Assembly (NCBI RefSeq): GCF_043290135.1
Contig: NC_134701.1
Coordinates: forward strand, 99,523,202-99,587,201
Origin: Rhipicephalus microplus
Lineage: Eukaryota > Arthropoda > Arachnida > Ixodida > Ixodidae
DNA: 64,000 nucleotides
Direction of reading: 5' to 3'
This document shows positions 45,756 through 54,330 of this stretch, one piece after another. A model generated the notes under the pieces. It was not told the DNA's origin. It made no database searches and was given only the letters and a program-made list of their open reading frames with translations. The position numbers and the translations under genes are program-made. The first letter of the stretch is position 1, and each line of letters starts with the position of its first letter.

Positions 45756-45758
<3 letters not shown>
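45629..45758 (+). repeat. NA-C 3' LTR
   Basis: 130 bp, TGTGATGG ... TTACA, partner of 43106-43236. It runs straight into a TA tract. Confidence 0.75.

Positions 45759-45759
<1 letters not shown>

Positions 45760-45801
<42 letters not shown>
45760..45801. repeat. TA microsatellite
   Basis: (TA)n of about 40 bp between NA-C and Gypsy-B. Confidence 0.97.
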
Positions 45802-45805
<4 letters not shown>

Positions 45806-45966
45806 CGTGATTACAGAACGACCACAACGCCTGTTCTCAGGAGCAGCACTGGACGTCGAGCCGAACCGAACGTTAGAGCACGAGCACACCAACCGTCCTA
45901 TTTTTCTTTCAGACCATGGCACATACTCGCATTGGCATGGCTAAACCTCGTTCCATGCCTGTGGCA
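45802..45966 (-). repeat. Gypsy-B 3' LTR, truncated
   Basis: Directly after the PPT, the minus strand starts TGCCACAGGCATGGAACG and runs about 165 bp, to CGTTCTGTAATCACGTGAA, before the TA tract. No second copy was found at the 5' side, so the full LTR length is unknown. Confidence 0.55.
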
Positions 45967-45990
45967 TTACCCCCCCCCCCCCTTCGAAAA
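45967..45990 (-). promoter_or_regulatory. Polypurine tract of Gypsy-B
   Basis: On the minus strand TTTTCGAA is followed by a run of 13 G (plus-strand C run 45970-45982) and then TAATGCC. Such a run is the plus-strand primer in LTR elements. Confidence 0.7.
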
Positions 45991-46071
45991 AAAAGTACCA
46001 CCCGGATGACCAATGCCGATTAAAAGATAAAGTAATCGCGTACACAAACAAAGACGCATGATGAAGCAGTG

Positions 46072-46614
46072 TTAGGTGGCTCGGGGGTAGTGTGGCTTCA
46101 TCCGTGAAACATGAGTAATGTCGGCCTGCTGGGAACATCGAGATCGCTGAGCTGTGTCTTCCAGGAGAATTTCGTAGTTGACATCTATAAGGCGCCGTAG
46201 TACTCTATAAGGACCGAAGTAGCGGTGAAGTAACTTTTCCGAGCGGCCCCTTTGGCGAACGAAGATCCAGAGCCAGACCAGATCACCGGGTTGGTAAATA
46301 ACATGGCGATGACGGGAATTGTACCTCTGCGAGTCGATTCGTTGTTGTTTTTGGATCCGCTCGAGTGCAAGCTGGCGGGCCGCGTCGGCGAGCCGAAAAA
46401 AGTCGTTCACATCAGTAGGAATATCGGTCATGTCAGGCAAGAGCATGGCATCAAGCATCGTAATTGCTTCTCGGCCGTGAAGCAACCGGAAGGGAGTGAA
46501 ACCCGTAGTCTCTTGAACCGCAGTGTTGTAAGCGGACGTTACATATGGCAAAATTGCATCCCAGTTTTTGTGATCGCGGTCGACGTACATAGATAGCATG
46601 TCAGCGAGCGTCTA
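46072..46614 (-). pseudogene. Gypsy-B integrase C-terminal part
   Basis: This 175-codon frame is in the same frame as the integrase core and is separated from it only by a stop (46612-46614), where a Lys codon would be expected before TLADMLS. It has NTAVQETTGFTPFRLLHG, RQLALERIQKQQRIDSQRYN, PGDLVWLW and FGPYRVLRRL, then ...HVSRMKPHY. This is the usual Ty3/gypsy integrase end, with a GPY-like block. The domain binds DNA and helps choose targets. Confidence 0.9.
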
Positions 46615-46905
46615 GTTTAATCTCTCCGTCAGACCATTGGTTTGTGGATGGTATGCGGTCGTTTTGCGATGAGCTGTTCCACTTAGTCTCGTGACGTCTT
46701 GCATCAATTTCGCTGTAAAGGCTGTTCCACCGTCAGTGATAAGAACTGTTAGCGCTCCATGGTGGAGGACGACGTTGTTGATTAAAAAATACGCAATCTC
46801 ATTGGCGGTGCCTCGTTGTAGGGCTTTCATTTCGCAGTACCTCGTTAAATAGTCAGTATCGACTAGGATCCAGCGGTTGCCATCATGTGACTTTGGGAAA
46901 GCGCC
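46612..46905 (-). pseudogene. Gypsy-B integrase catalytic core
   Basis: The frame up to 47082 carries the core from about 46,900 down: WILVDTDYLTRYCEMK (first Asp), VLITDGGTAFTAKL (second Asp) and HPQTNGLTERLN (Glu), so the D, D and E are all present. The usual VAVDYLTRYAE and SDRGTAF are close matches. The stretch before 46,900 in this frame (47082 downward) is out of frame with the zinc finger. A stop follows the RLN. Confidence 0.9.
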
Positions 46906-47160
46906 CAAGCAAGTCCATGCCGATTCGTTGAAACGGTTGTGACGGGAGTGCAACAGGCTGCAATAAACCAGCAGGGCGCACAGGTGGGGCTTTACGGCGC
47001 TGGCAATGATTGCACGTTTTAACGTAATGCTTGACATCCTGGGTGAGCTTTGGCCAGTAGTAGCGAGTCCGAATCCGGGCAAGGGTACGTGCGAATCCTA
47101 GGTGGCCGGAGGATGGCTCGTCGTGGCTGGCAGATACAATGTCAGCGCGTAGCCCTCATG
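46905..47160 (-). pseudogene. Gypsy-B integrase zinc finger
   Basis: In another frame the translation reads [19 protein letters not shown], then YYWPKLTQDVKHYVKTCNHC and QRRKAPPVRP, followed by FQRIGMDLLGRFPK. The H-H-C-C finger (H..GHLG ... CNHC) is intact. A frame change at about 46,900 joins it to the core. Confidence 0.88.
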
Positions 47161-47470
47161 GAACGACGAGGAGGTATTCAGTCGCATAAGGTTCGAAGCT
47201 CTCTTTGTACACGATATCATTGCGGAGACAAAATGACCCTGAACGTGAGAATGCCGATTGTGGACTCGAGCTGTGACCTTGAAGGTATTTGACAAGTTGT
47301 CGGATCTTCGAATCATTCCACTATTGTTCGGCCATGTCAAATTCACTGACTGCACACAGAAAATGGCCATCGGTATCATCGTCAATCGATGTCGTCGCGA
47401 AGGGTGCGCGCGAAAGGCAATCAGCATCAGTGTGCCTGCGGCCCGACTTGTAGACGACTGTACCTCAAAT
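47160..47470 (-). pseudogene. Gypsy-B RNase H to integrase linker
   Basis: The reading frame shifts at about 47,460, just after [13 protein letters not shown]. In the alternate frame the [16 protein letters not shown] pattern, which follows RNase H in this family, can be read. Several stops follow. The 109-codon frame 47098-47427 is an out-of-frame shadow. Confidence 0.7.
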
Positions 47471-47762
47471 TCTTGAAGGCATAAGCTCCACCTCGCGAGG
47501 CGCCCTGAAGGGTCCTTGAGATTGGCCAGCCAACAGAGGGCATGATGGTCCGTAACTACTCTGAATTGACGGCCATACAGATACGGTCGGAACTTTGTTA
47601 TCGCCCAAATAACTGCAAGACATTCCTTTTCCGTGGTCGAGTAGTTGGTTTCCGCAGATGACAGAATGCGACTAGCATAAGCGATGGGACATTCAGTGCC
47701 GTCTTGCTACTGAACGAGCACTGCATCAAAACCGATGTTGCTTGCGTCAGTGTGAAGTTCGG
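47470..47762 (-). pseudogene. Gypsy-B RNase H, interrupted by one stop
   Basis: The first part (TELHTDASNIGFDAVLVQ) ends the long RT frame at a TAG (47707-47709). Immediately after the stop the same frame continues as [39 protein letters not shown] and [15 protein letters not shown]. These are the expected RNase H Asp, Glu and Asp motifs. A single nonsense codon (47707) therefore splits an otherwise open domain. Confidence 0.92.
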
Positions 47763-49296
47763 TGGCAGCATCTTCATCAAAGTGCCCTAGTAAGGGTTCA
47801 CTCTGAAGGCACTGCTGAAGCTGGAAAAAAGCGGCTTTCTTCTCTGGACCCCACACAAAAGGAGTATCCTCCTTCGTTATACGGGTAAGGGGTTCAGCGA
47901 TGTTGGCAAAGCTCTGGACAAAGCGCCTGTAGTAGGCGCAGAGACCCAAAAACCGGCGCAAATCCTGTTTGTTCGAAGGTGGAGGAAATGCAGCAACAGC
48001 CATGGTCTTTTCTGGGTCTGGTCTAATGCCATCGTGACTGATAAGGTGGCCGAGGAACTTTAGTTCTTCGTAGCCGAAATGACACTTCTTCGGTTTCAGC
48101 GATGGGCCTGCGGATCGAATAGCGACGAAGACGGACTGAAGTCGTTGTAAATGTTGTTCAAATGTTTTGGAAAAAACAACGACGTCGTCTAAATAAACGA
48201 GGCAGGACTCCCACTTCAGACCGGACAGGACGGTGTTCATCATCCTTTGGAACGTTGCCGGTGCAGAGCACAATCCAAATGGTAACACTTTGAATTCATA
48301 AAGGCCATCGGGAGTTATGAATGCTGTTTTTTCCCTGTCACGTTCATCGACCTCGATCTGCCAGTAGCCGCTGCGTAAATTTATTGAGGAAAAATATCGG
48401 GCATGTCGAAGTCGATCCAGTGAATCATTTATGCGTGGGAGAGGGTAGACGTCTCTCTTCGTCACTTTGTTGAGCTTCCGGTAATCGACGCAATATCGAA
48501 GGGTGCCGTCTTTCTTTTTAACAAGTACGACGGGTGACGCCCATGGACTGTTCAAGGGTTGGATGACGTCGTCGTCGAGCTTCTGTTTCACTTGAAAACT
48601 TATTGCCTGTTGTTCTTTTTGCGACACGCGGCAGGCGTGCTGTCGTACAGGCCGTTCGGTAGGGTCCGTTATAATGCGGTGCTTCACGGTTGGGGTCTGC
48701 TTGATTTTGGAGGTGGACGCAAAGCAGTCACTATACGTAAATAAATTCATGCGTATCTGCTGCTGCTGCGCAGAGGATAGCTGGCAATTAACGTCAACTG
48801 TACTGGCTAATGCAGTGTTACCTTCGGCAGCAGTGGCAATCGGAGCAATAGTGGAACATTCTTCGTCATCAATGGCTTCAAAGTTCGCGATTGCTGTTAG
48901 CTTTGCCAAGTGTTGGTACTGGCCGCCGAAATTCGTGATCAGAAGCTGAATCCTCCGATGTTTAAGTTGGACGATAGCACGCGCGACACAATTCTGCCGA
49001 GCCAAGAGCACCGAGAGGTTAGTTTCCGCGATGCCACTAATCTTGTTGTCACAGTCGCTCTCCACAATTACCAACATACTGGCTCGCGGCGTAAGTGCGA
49101 TGGTGTCGTCAGCAATTCGAAATGTTGTGGTCGGCGCAACTGCATCCTTTCGTAGGGCTGTATGGTCGTTAGATAACGTTATGAGCAGGTCGCAAAGGTT
49201 AATAATGGCTCCATGCTCGCGGAGAAAATCCATTCCGAGACTCAGGTCCTGGAGCATTTGCGCAAACAACAAAGGAAACAATGTACGTCCACTCAC
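47707..49296 (-). pseudogene. Gypsy-B reverse transcriptase, catalytic Asp replaced
   Basis: A 529-codon minus frame holds the end of the protease linker (LSLGMDFLREHGAIIN), a linker, and the full RT: CRVSQKEQQAISFQVKQ, WASPVVLVKKKDGTLRYC, DYRKLNKVTKRDVYPLP, FGLCSAPATFQRMM, CLVYLDDVVVFSKT and FLGHLISHDGIRPDPEK. It ends in the start of RNase H. Motif A, normally TLDLxSGYWQ, reads SINLRSGYWQI with Asn at residue 306 (codon AAT at 48379-48381), so the first catalytic Asp is gone. YLDD at residues 368-371 is intact. The Met start is internal; the true polyprotein begins upstream. Confidence 0.95.
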
Positions 49297-49560
49297 AAAT
49301 TCGGAGGCGGGCAGTGCACATTCCTAGCGGTGTCAATAGGTAACCTCCCGCAGTCCGGAGGTTGGTTCCATGTCCCCAAAGTGTCATTACCTTTTTTAGC
49401 TGTACAGCGAGGTCAGCGCTTATAACAGAATAATCGGCACCCGTATCTACCAGAGCGGTCAGCGGGTGGTTGTCGACAAGGACAGAGATACGAGCAGGGA
49501 CACGTTTGTCGTCGATGGCACACGTCGGTGAAAGGATGTCGTCGGATATCGGCAGGCAGA
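49243..49560 (-). pseudogene. Gypsy-B aspartic protease
   Basis: On the minus strand the frame containing the codons at 49439-49447 gives ISVLVDNHPLTALVDTGADY and then SVISADL. ALVDTGAD is the active-site motif of retroelement proteases, with Asp in the loop. It continues as RTAGGYLLTPLGMC and VVCANAP. A frame change at about 49,250 then leads into LSLGMDFLREH in the RT frame. The enzyme cuts the polyprotein into parts. The catalytic triplet is intact, but the join is broken. Confidence 0.85.
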
Positions 49561-49620
49561 TTGGGGGAGGGTCTTGTAACGGTCGATCAACAGCGGCCTC
49601 AGCCCCAGAGGTCGCTGTTC

Positions 49621-50157
49621 TTAGTTTCCCCGGCGCGGGCTTGTGGATCTAGGCGATCTTCCTGCAAGGACGTCCGCAAAGGTCGATTGTTGGCCAGGTG
49701 ACGTGGAACGCCGTGTAGACGGTGAGCGGGATTGGCGACGCGGAAGACTGGAGGATCGTTGGCTTGCCAAGTATTCGGCGATAGCACGGAGCCGCTCACC
49801 AACTCTGGGTCGACGAGCATCTAGACAAAAGCCAGGAAGACCCATATGCCTGTATGCGCACTCACGGTGGATGTGACCTGGTTTACCACAGTGATAACAT
49901 AGAGGCCGGTTGTCGGGAGCACGCCATACACTGGATTTCCGTGTAAGGGGTTGGTTGTCGTACTGCGGTGGTCCTGAGTAGAATGACGGCACCGTCTGTA
50001 GGGTGGACAGACGGGATGGATAGCCAACACCCAGTGCAAGAGTACGTAGTGCTTCTGCGTACGTTAACAGTGGAGCTTCGGCTGGACGCGGGGCCGTCAT
50101 GGGTTGGACTTCGGCTGCACGCAGAGTCGTCATGGGGTGCACCAGCTGCCGGACCAC
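49621..50157 (-). pseudogene. Gypsy-B gag C-terminal part with CCHC zinc knuckle
   Basis: This 178-codon frame reads a CX2CX4HX4C knuckle, CYHCGKPGHIHREC, at residues 92-105, followed by a basic Arg/Ser tail (RSSSLPRRQSRSPSTRRSTS). The knuckle and basic tail bind the element's RNA for packaging. It overlaps the capsid frame by 28 bp in a different frame, so one small insertion or deletion separates them in this copy. Confidence 0.92.
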
Positions 50158-50930
50158 TTCGCGAACGACATTCGTAGAGCAGCAACATGGGGCGGAGAAG
50201 ACACCACGTGCAGCTTTTGCAGCTCCTCGCGCACAATACTGTGCACGAGCTCCGTCAGGTCTTTTACAGTCGTGACGTCAGGTGTTGGCAGAGCCGACGA
50301 CACTGACGAAAGACTGCCAGGACGTTCATACTGGTACGAACGCTGTCTTAGCATTCTCTCCATTGTCGTGGCTTCGCGGAGGAAATCCTCCACAGTGCTG
50401 GGAGGGTTCTGCACTAGTCCCGCGAACAGCTGCTCTTTCACTCCCCGCATTAGGAGGCGCACCTTCTTCTCTTCCGTCATTGAGGAGTCAGCTCGCCTGA
50501 ACAGCCGCGACATGTCCTCAACGAACATGACAACACTCTCGCTCGGACGCTGGTTTCGGGAATTGAGGAGCCGTACCGCTTGCCCCTTTCGATCAGAGCT
50601 TCGGAAGGTATTTCGCAATTGGTTGCAAAACTCTGGCCTGGTTGTCATAGTGGCTTCATGTTTTTCGAACCAAGTGCACGCAGAGTCCACGAGATAAAAG
50701 TAGTCATACCGAAGCTTTCGCTGCTCGTTCCACTTGTTGACGCTGCCGCAACGGTTGTAGTCCTCAAGCCAGTCGTCGACGTCCTTGTAAGGGTCACCGT
50801 GGAACAGCTTCAGGGTTCGCGGGGCGTTGAAGAACCATGGAGGAGGCAGCATTGATGTTTCTTGGGTTTGCGTTCCCGCACAAGCCGTAGACTTACATTG
50901 TGTGCTGGTTGCTTTTCGTGTTTCTCGCAT
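50130..50930 (-). pseudogene. Gypsy-B gag capsid part
   Basis: The 266-codon frame starts with Met at 50930 (MRETRKATSTQC). It has FHGDPYKDVDDWLEDYNRC, DYFYLVDSACTWFEKHE, VRLLNSRNQRPSESVVMFV and LMRGVKEQLFAGLV, a typical Ty3/gypsy capsid (F-x-G ... W-L-x-x-Y ... A-x-x-W-x-x). It closes at a stop at 50130, out of frame with the zinc knuckle. The start lies inside the inverted-duplicated segment, so the first codons occur twice in the window. Confidence 0.92.
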
Positions 50931-51061
50931 TGCCTTACATACAAGGCATCGTGACTTTAAACAAGGTCGACATGAATTATTGGGGGTGAAGTATTGATTT
51001 GAGAGTGGACAAGTGTGTCTTTGAGGTTGCGTGGTCGTCGGTAAACGACGCCTGGAGCGGA
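50898..51061. repeat. Inverted duplication, left arm (Gypsy-B leader)
   Basis: This 164-bp arm is the reverse complement of 51164-51324 with only scattered differences. It contains the gag start region and the untranslated leader. Confidence 0.95.
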
Positions 51062-51163
51062 CGGGAAGGAGCGTTTCAGACGTTCACTTTGTCCAGAATG
51101 TTGTAATGCCGTTTAAGGGTTTTGTTTACATTGGGGAAGTTTGTGCTGACTTACAGCACAAAC
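51062..51163. other. Spacer between the inverted arms
   Basis: About 100 bp of sequence unlike the arms. Near its right end AGTTTGTGCTGACTTACAGC plus ACAAACT forms a small imperfect hairpin at 51138-51164. Confidence 0.7.
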
Positions 51164-51324
51164 TCCGCTCCAGGCGTCGTTTACCGACGACCACGCAACC
51201 TCAAATACCTTGTCCACTCTTGAATCAATACCTCACCCACCAATAATTCATGTCGACCTTGTTTAAGTTACGATGCCTTGTACGTAAGGCGACGCGAGAA
51301 ACACACAAAGCAACCAGCACACAA
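51164..51324. repeat. Inverted duplication, right arm
   Basis: The plus strand reads TCCGCTCCAGGCGTCG and ends CAACCAGCACACAA, a plus-oriented copy of the Gypsy-B leader and first gag codons. Its ATG is now ACG, so it would not start translation. Confidence 0.95.
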
Positions 51325-51352
51325 TTCTGCATGGTCTTCTGCAATTCTGCAT

Positions 51353-51381
51353 TAATGCATGGTCTTCCCGACCATGCATTA
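51353..51381. other. Perfect 12-bp hairpin
   Basis: TAATGCATGGTC, a 5-base loop (TTCCC), then GACCATGCATTA. The arms match exactly. It lies just beyond the inverted duplication, and AATTCTGCAT and ATGGTCTTC pieces also recur locally. Confidence 0.85.
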
Positions 51382-52180
51382 GACAAACTATCAGTAACGC
51401 TCTTAGATACGGGATTTAAATCAAACTGAGAACGTGAACAACGAGAGTCATACCTTATCCACCAATTTAACACCCTCGATAGAGGAATAAATGAGAATCC
51501 TGGTACACTTGCAGCAATAAAGCATTAGAAAGCAACAACGGTAATAGTGAAAATATTAACTCAGTTCACGGCACTGCAGCTGCGAAGGGCACTGGACGAC
51601 TCAAAACAATTTCAAGTGTAACTACTCTTCCTAAGTACAGCTGTCGTCTGTTTTCTGTTTTATTTTACTACCCAATCAATTGTGCCATGCATGACATGCC
51701 CAACAGCAACCCTGTGCACAGCCGGGAGGCTCCTCCTGCACGCATAATCCAGAAGCGGGCAAGGAATTTGCATTGCAACCGCTTAAAAGCCTCAGCCGCA
51801 ATACGCGGCACTCCTCTTTCTACGACGAAGTGTCGACGGTCGCCGAGTAGTTAAAGGCTTAAACTTCCTAGAAAAGCTCTTTTTTGCCAAACACCGAACC
51901 GCCAGAGCCAGGAGGCGCCGTCTGGTCGGGAAGATTGCGTTAGTAAAGGAAGCATACACAGACCGCTGACATCAGAAAGGTGAAGGGGAGAAAGGGGAGA
52001 TAGATGAAGGGGGAAGTGGAAGGAAGAGTGGAAGGAGGGCGCCCGGAGGGAGTCCACGTTATATACTTTTTCTCTTTTTTTCTTTCTTTTTTTCCTTTTT
52101 TTCATTTTTTTTGTCTTTTTACTCTTTCTCTCTGATTTGAGATTGTATAAAGCTGAGCACCAACAAACTGTACCTTTAAT
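51382..52180. other. Unrecognised region ending in a pyrimidine-rich run
   Basis: No gene. From 52,060 to 52,130 the plus strand is dominated by T and C (TTTTCTCTTTTTTTC), leading to the first hammerhead-like core. The part from 51,960 to 52,045 is purine-rich (GGGGAGAAAGGGGAG). Together they resemble the 3' side of a Penelope-like element. Confidence 0.35.
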
Positions 52181-52181
52181 C

Positions 52182-52213
52182 CTGATGAAGGCCAGACTCT
52201 AGGCCGAAACGTC
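52182..52213 (+). ncRNA. Hammerhead-ribozyme-like core A
   Basis: CTGATGA (52182-52188), an unpaired A, the stem GGCC with 8-base loop and GGCC, then GAAAC followed by GTC. The order CTGANGA, short stem II, GAAA, then the cleavable GTC is the hammerhead core order. Penelope-like elements are known to carry such motifs. Stem I pairing is poor, stem III would be only the self-complementary CG, and the extra A before stem II is not canonical. It may be a decayed ribozyme or depend on dimers. It lies just before TA tracts. Confidence 0.5.
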
Positions 52214-52255
52214 AAAATAAACCACGTTGCGACACCGCTCACAGAGGATCTACTT

Positions 52256-52366
<111 letters not shown>

Positions 52367-52399
52367 TGCAGTATAAAAAGAGGTGTAACATATCTTAGT

Positions 52400-52401
<2 letters not shown>

Positions 52402-52464
<63 letters not shown>
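52402..52464. repeat. TA microsatellite
   Basis: (TA)n of about 60 bp with one CATA interruption. Confidence 0.97.
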
Positions 52465-52467
<3 letters not shown>

Positions 52468-52510
52468 CTTGCAAGAAAGAGACAACGAAACTTTACCACA
52501 AGCGTCTTTA

Positions 52511-52552
52511 CTTAACGTTTTCAGATAGGTGACCAGCCTTCGTCAGAGTACT
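52511..52552 (-). ncRNA. Hammerhead-like core B' (minus strand)
   Basis: On the minus strand TACT is followed by CTGACGA, a stem II region that pairs poorly (GGCTGGTCACCTATC), then GAAA, ACGT, TA and AGTA. Stem I (TACT with AGTA) is present as in core B, but stem II is disrupted, so activity is less likely. Confidence 0.45.
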
Positions 52553-52590
52553 CTGACGAAGGCTGGTCCACCAGCTGAAAACGTTAAGTA
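52549..52590 (+). ncRNA. Hammerhead-like core B (plus strand)
   Basis: TACT (52549-52552), CTGACGA (52553-52559), stem II AG(G)CTGG with loop TCCA and CCAGCT, GAAA (52577-52580), self-complementary ACGT (52581-52584), TA (52585-52586) and AGTA (52587-52590). AGTA pairs exactly with TACT as stem I. Stem III would need a partner molecule, pairing ACGT with ACGT. One bulged G in stem II is the main irregularity. Confidence 0.55.
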
Positions 52591-52647
52591 AAGCTCTTTC
52601 TTGCATACAATACGTCGCGTCCAGTGCGAATGGCGTTCAAAGAATGT

Positions 52648-52649
<2 letters not shown>

Positions 52650-52735
<86 letters not shown>

Positions 52736-52741
52736 CATATA
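52650..52741. repeat. TA microsatellite
   Basis: (TA)n of about 80 bp and a short imperfect continuation. Confidence 0.97.
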
Positions 52742-52780
52742 TAATTTTTCTTGACATTACAATTACATCAAGAAAAATTA
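52742..52780. other. Perfect 13-bp hairpin
   Basis: TAATTTTTCTTGA, a 13-base loop, then TCAAGAAAAATTA, at the edge of the TA tract. Confidence 0.85.
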
Positions 52781-54045
52781 AGAGAAAGAGCTTCATGACC
52801 TGCTCAATCCTCTATAGCCTAGTAAGAGTACATTATTCATTAACACCTGCAGCACGTGCTTCTTTCCAAGGCATCGAACTACTAATGGAATACTGTTGTT
52901 CACACGCGAAGTTTCCAGCTTGAATGGTAATTCGAGGGTGATATTCTTCATGTTTATCTATGATGTTTTTGTCCCTAAAGTTTGCATCATCTGTTTTCTT
53001 GTTGATGCGACGGTCAATTACGCTGGTACAGGAAGGGGCTGAATTTTTTTATAGTGCTTCATCTTGCAGCCGCTACCGAATAATCATTTTGCACTTGGTG
53101 ACACCGGCTTTGATATTTAATCGCAGTCTTTAACGCTTTCATCTTGACTGTATGCAAATAAATGTTCTACCTGTGAGTATAAGTGATTGTTTCCCCTTAT
53201 AAGCTTAAACTTTCTGTCAAGCCTTTGCCACAAATTGTATCATAGTCGTTGTATAGATACGCGCTTGAATCCCATAACAGGATTCATAAGACGCTACTCA
53301 CTCATTGAGCCACTTTCCAAAGCTGAAGCCGATTGTTAGAAGTATTTCAACAATATTTTTGCGTAGCAGAGACTAAACTAGAAATATCCCTCCTAACATG
53401 GTTTGGTAGCCGAAGTTGTGAAAGCAGAAGTGTTACACAATAAACTATTAACAGCAATACAGCATAGTGCCAGATACGACATGCAGCAAAACCGTATAAA
53501 CAATTTAAAGTGTCACGACTATTTCAGACATACATCCGTACATCATTTACACAATTTGTGATTCTTTATAACATATCTTAGTTATTTTTGCAAATAAATG
53601 CTTATTGGCCAGTATGGATACGTGAACATTCGTGAGGAGGGTGTGCCTACCACAATGACATGTTCTTGTCTTGCATGTTATCTTAGATTGGCATGTCTGT
53701 TGTTCCAATGATATACACCACTCTAGGGCCACAAGGTATACTTCGGTAATGGTATACGGTATTGCTCTCCAAAAAAGAGTTCGGTCATGAGAGGCTAACG
53801 ATTCAAGGCAGCATCAATGTTTTACAGTGCCGCAACCTTGTATTGTTATCCGAAACCACAATTTCCTTAGTGTAAATGCAATGAATGCACGTCGACTAAT
53901 TTCTATGTGTTGATGGAAAATATAGATCAATTATTTTACTGTAAGCGTATATGTCCTATCGCTCTACTTTTCCGGGAAAAATACCCTGATGATCTCTTCC
54001 TTTAAGAATCAGTATAACAAGAAAGAGATACTCGCTTTCAGAGTA
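52781..54045. other. Unrecognised AT-rich sequence
   Basis: No frame with a recognised domain in about 1.26 kb. Confidence 0.4.
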
Positions 54046-54330
54046 GTAGTTGAGCGTTTATTGCGCCTTGTTTCGACACAAGGGTGAAGGAATGAATGCT
54101 ACAGCAAGAAATTCGAATGCCACGTGAAGAACGACAAGCAACTCGAAACTTACAGCGCGCAAACTCCACACGAAATGACAGGACGAGCACTGACAAACAA
54201 CTGTCAGAGGTTGACGCCAAAAAAACGCTGCTAAGACAGAAAGTAATACGCATGAAATGAATACACGAATATACATGACTGGCGCAAAGAACTATGACAA
54301 ATATTCTGCGTGTGTGATTAACTTGATCTT
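54046..54330 (-). repeat. Possible retroelement tail with polyadenylation signal, minus strand
   Basis: On the minus strand CCTTGTTTCGACACAAGG inverted symmetry is followed by CAATAAACGCTC (AATAAA). Upstream lie GTGTGGAGTTTGCGCGC and a CTGTCAGAGG-like segment that I associate with tick retroelement ends. No motif confirms the type. The frames of 110 and 72 codons on this strand have no domain. Confidence 0.3.

Larger units (their letters stand above)
43106..45758 (+). mobile_element. NA-C: short non-autonomous LTR retrotransposon, gag remnant only
   Basis: Two direct repeats of about 130 bp (43106-43236 and 45629-45758) begin TG and end in TTACA. A TGGTGCAGTCCGAC string follows the first at 43238. 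The internal 2.4 kb is plus-strand. A gag-like block (RT, RNase H and integrase all absent) lies in its first half, and many stops break it. The size and structure fit a non-autonomous element that borrowed enzymes from a relative. A polypurine tract is not visible before the right LTR, which weakens the assignment. TA repeats lie directly to its right and close to its left, so target duplications cannot be judged. Confidence 0.6.
45802..51061 (-). mobile_element. Gypsy-B: nearly complete Ty3/gypsy element, minus strand
   Basis: Internal order on the minus strand is gag capsid, zinc knuckle, protease, RT, RNase H, integrase, the Ty3/gypsy order, and no env is present. A PPT and part of a 3' LTR lie at the low-coordinate end. 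The 5' LTR is missing: in its place is an inverted duplicate of the leader. At least four frame changes or stops (gag, protease-RT, RNase H, integrase) and a D-to-N change in RT make it inactive. Even so, the 529-codon RT frame shows it is younger than Gypsy-A. Confidence 0.92.
52508..52593. repeat. Palindrome of two head-to-head hammerhead-like cores
   Basis: TTACTTAACGTTTTCAG on the left and its inverse CTGAAAACGTTAAGTAA on the right frame a centre at TCAGAGTACTCTGA. The arms are about 43 bp, with a few mismatches in the stem II part. Outside them CAAGAAAGAG and CTCTTTCTTG continue the symmetry, the left side carrying about 24 extra bases. TA tracts flank the whole. Confidence 0.92.

Noticed and set aside
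45802..51061. Env gene or endogenous retrovirus status for Gypsy-B
   Set aside because: There is no frame between integrase and the LTR that could be an envelope, so it is treated as an ordinary Ty3/gypsy retrotransposon.
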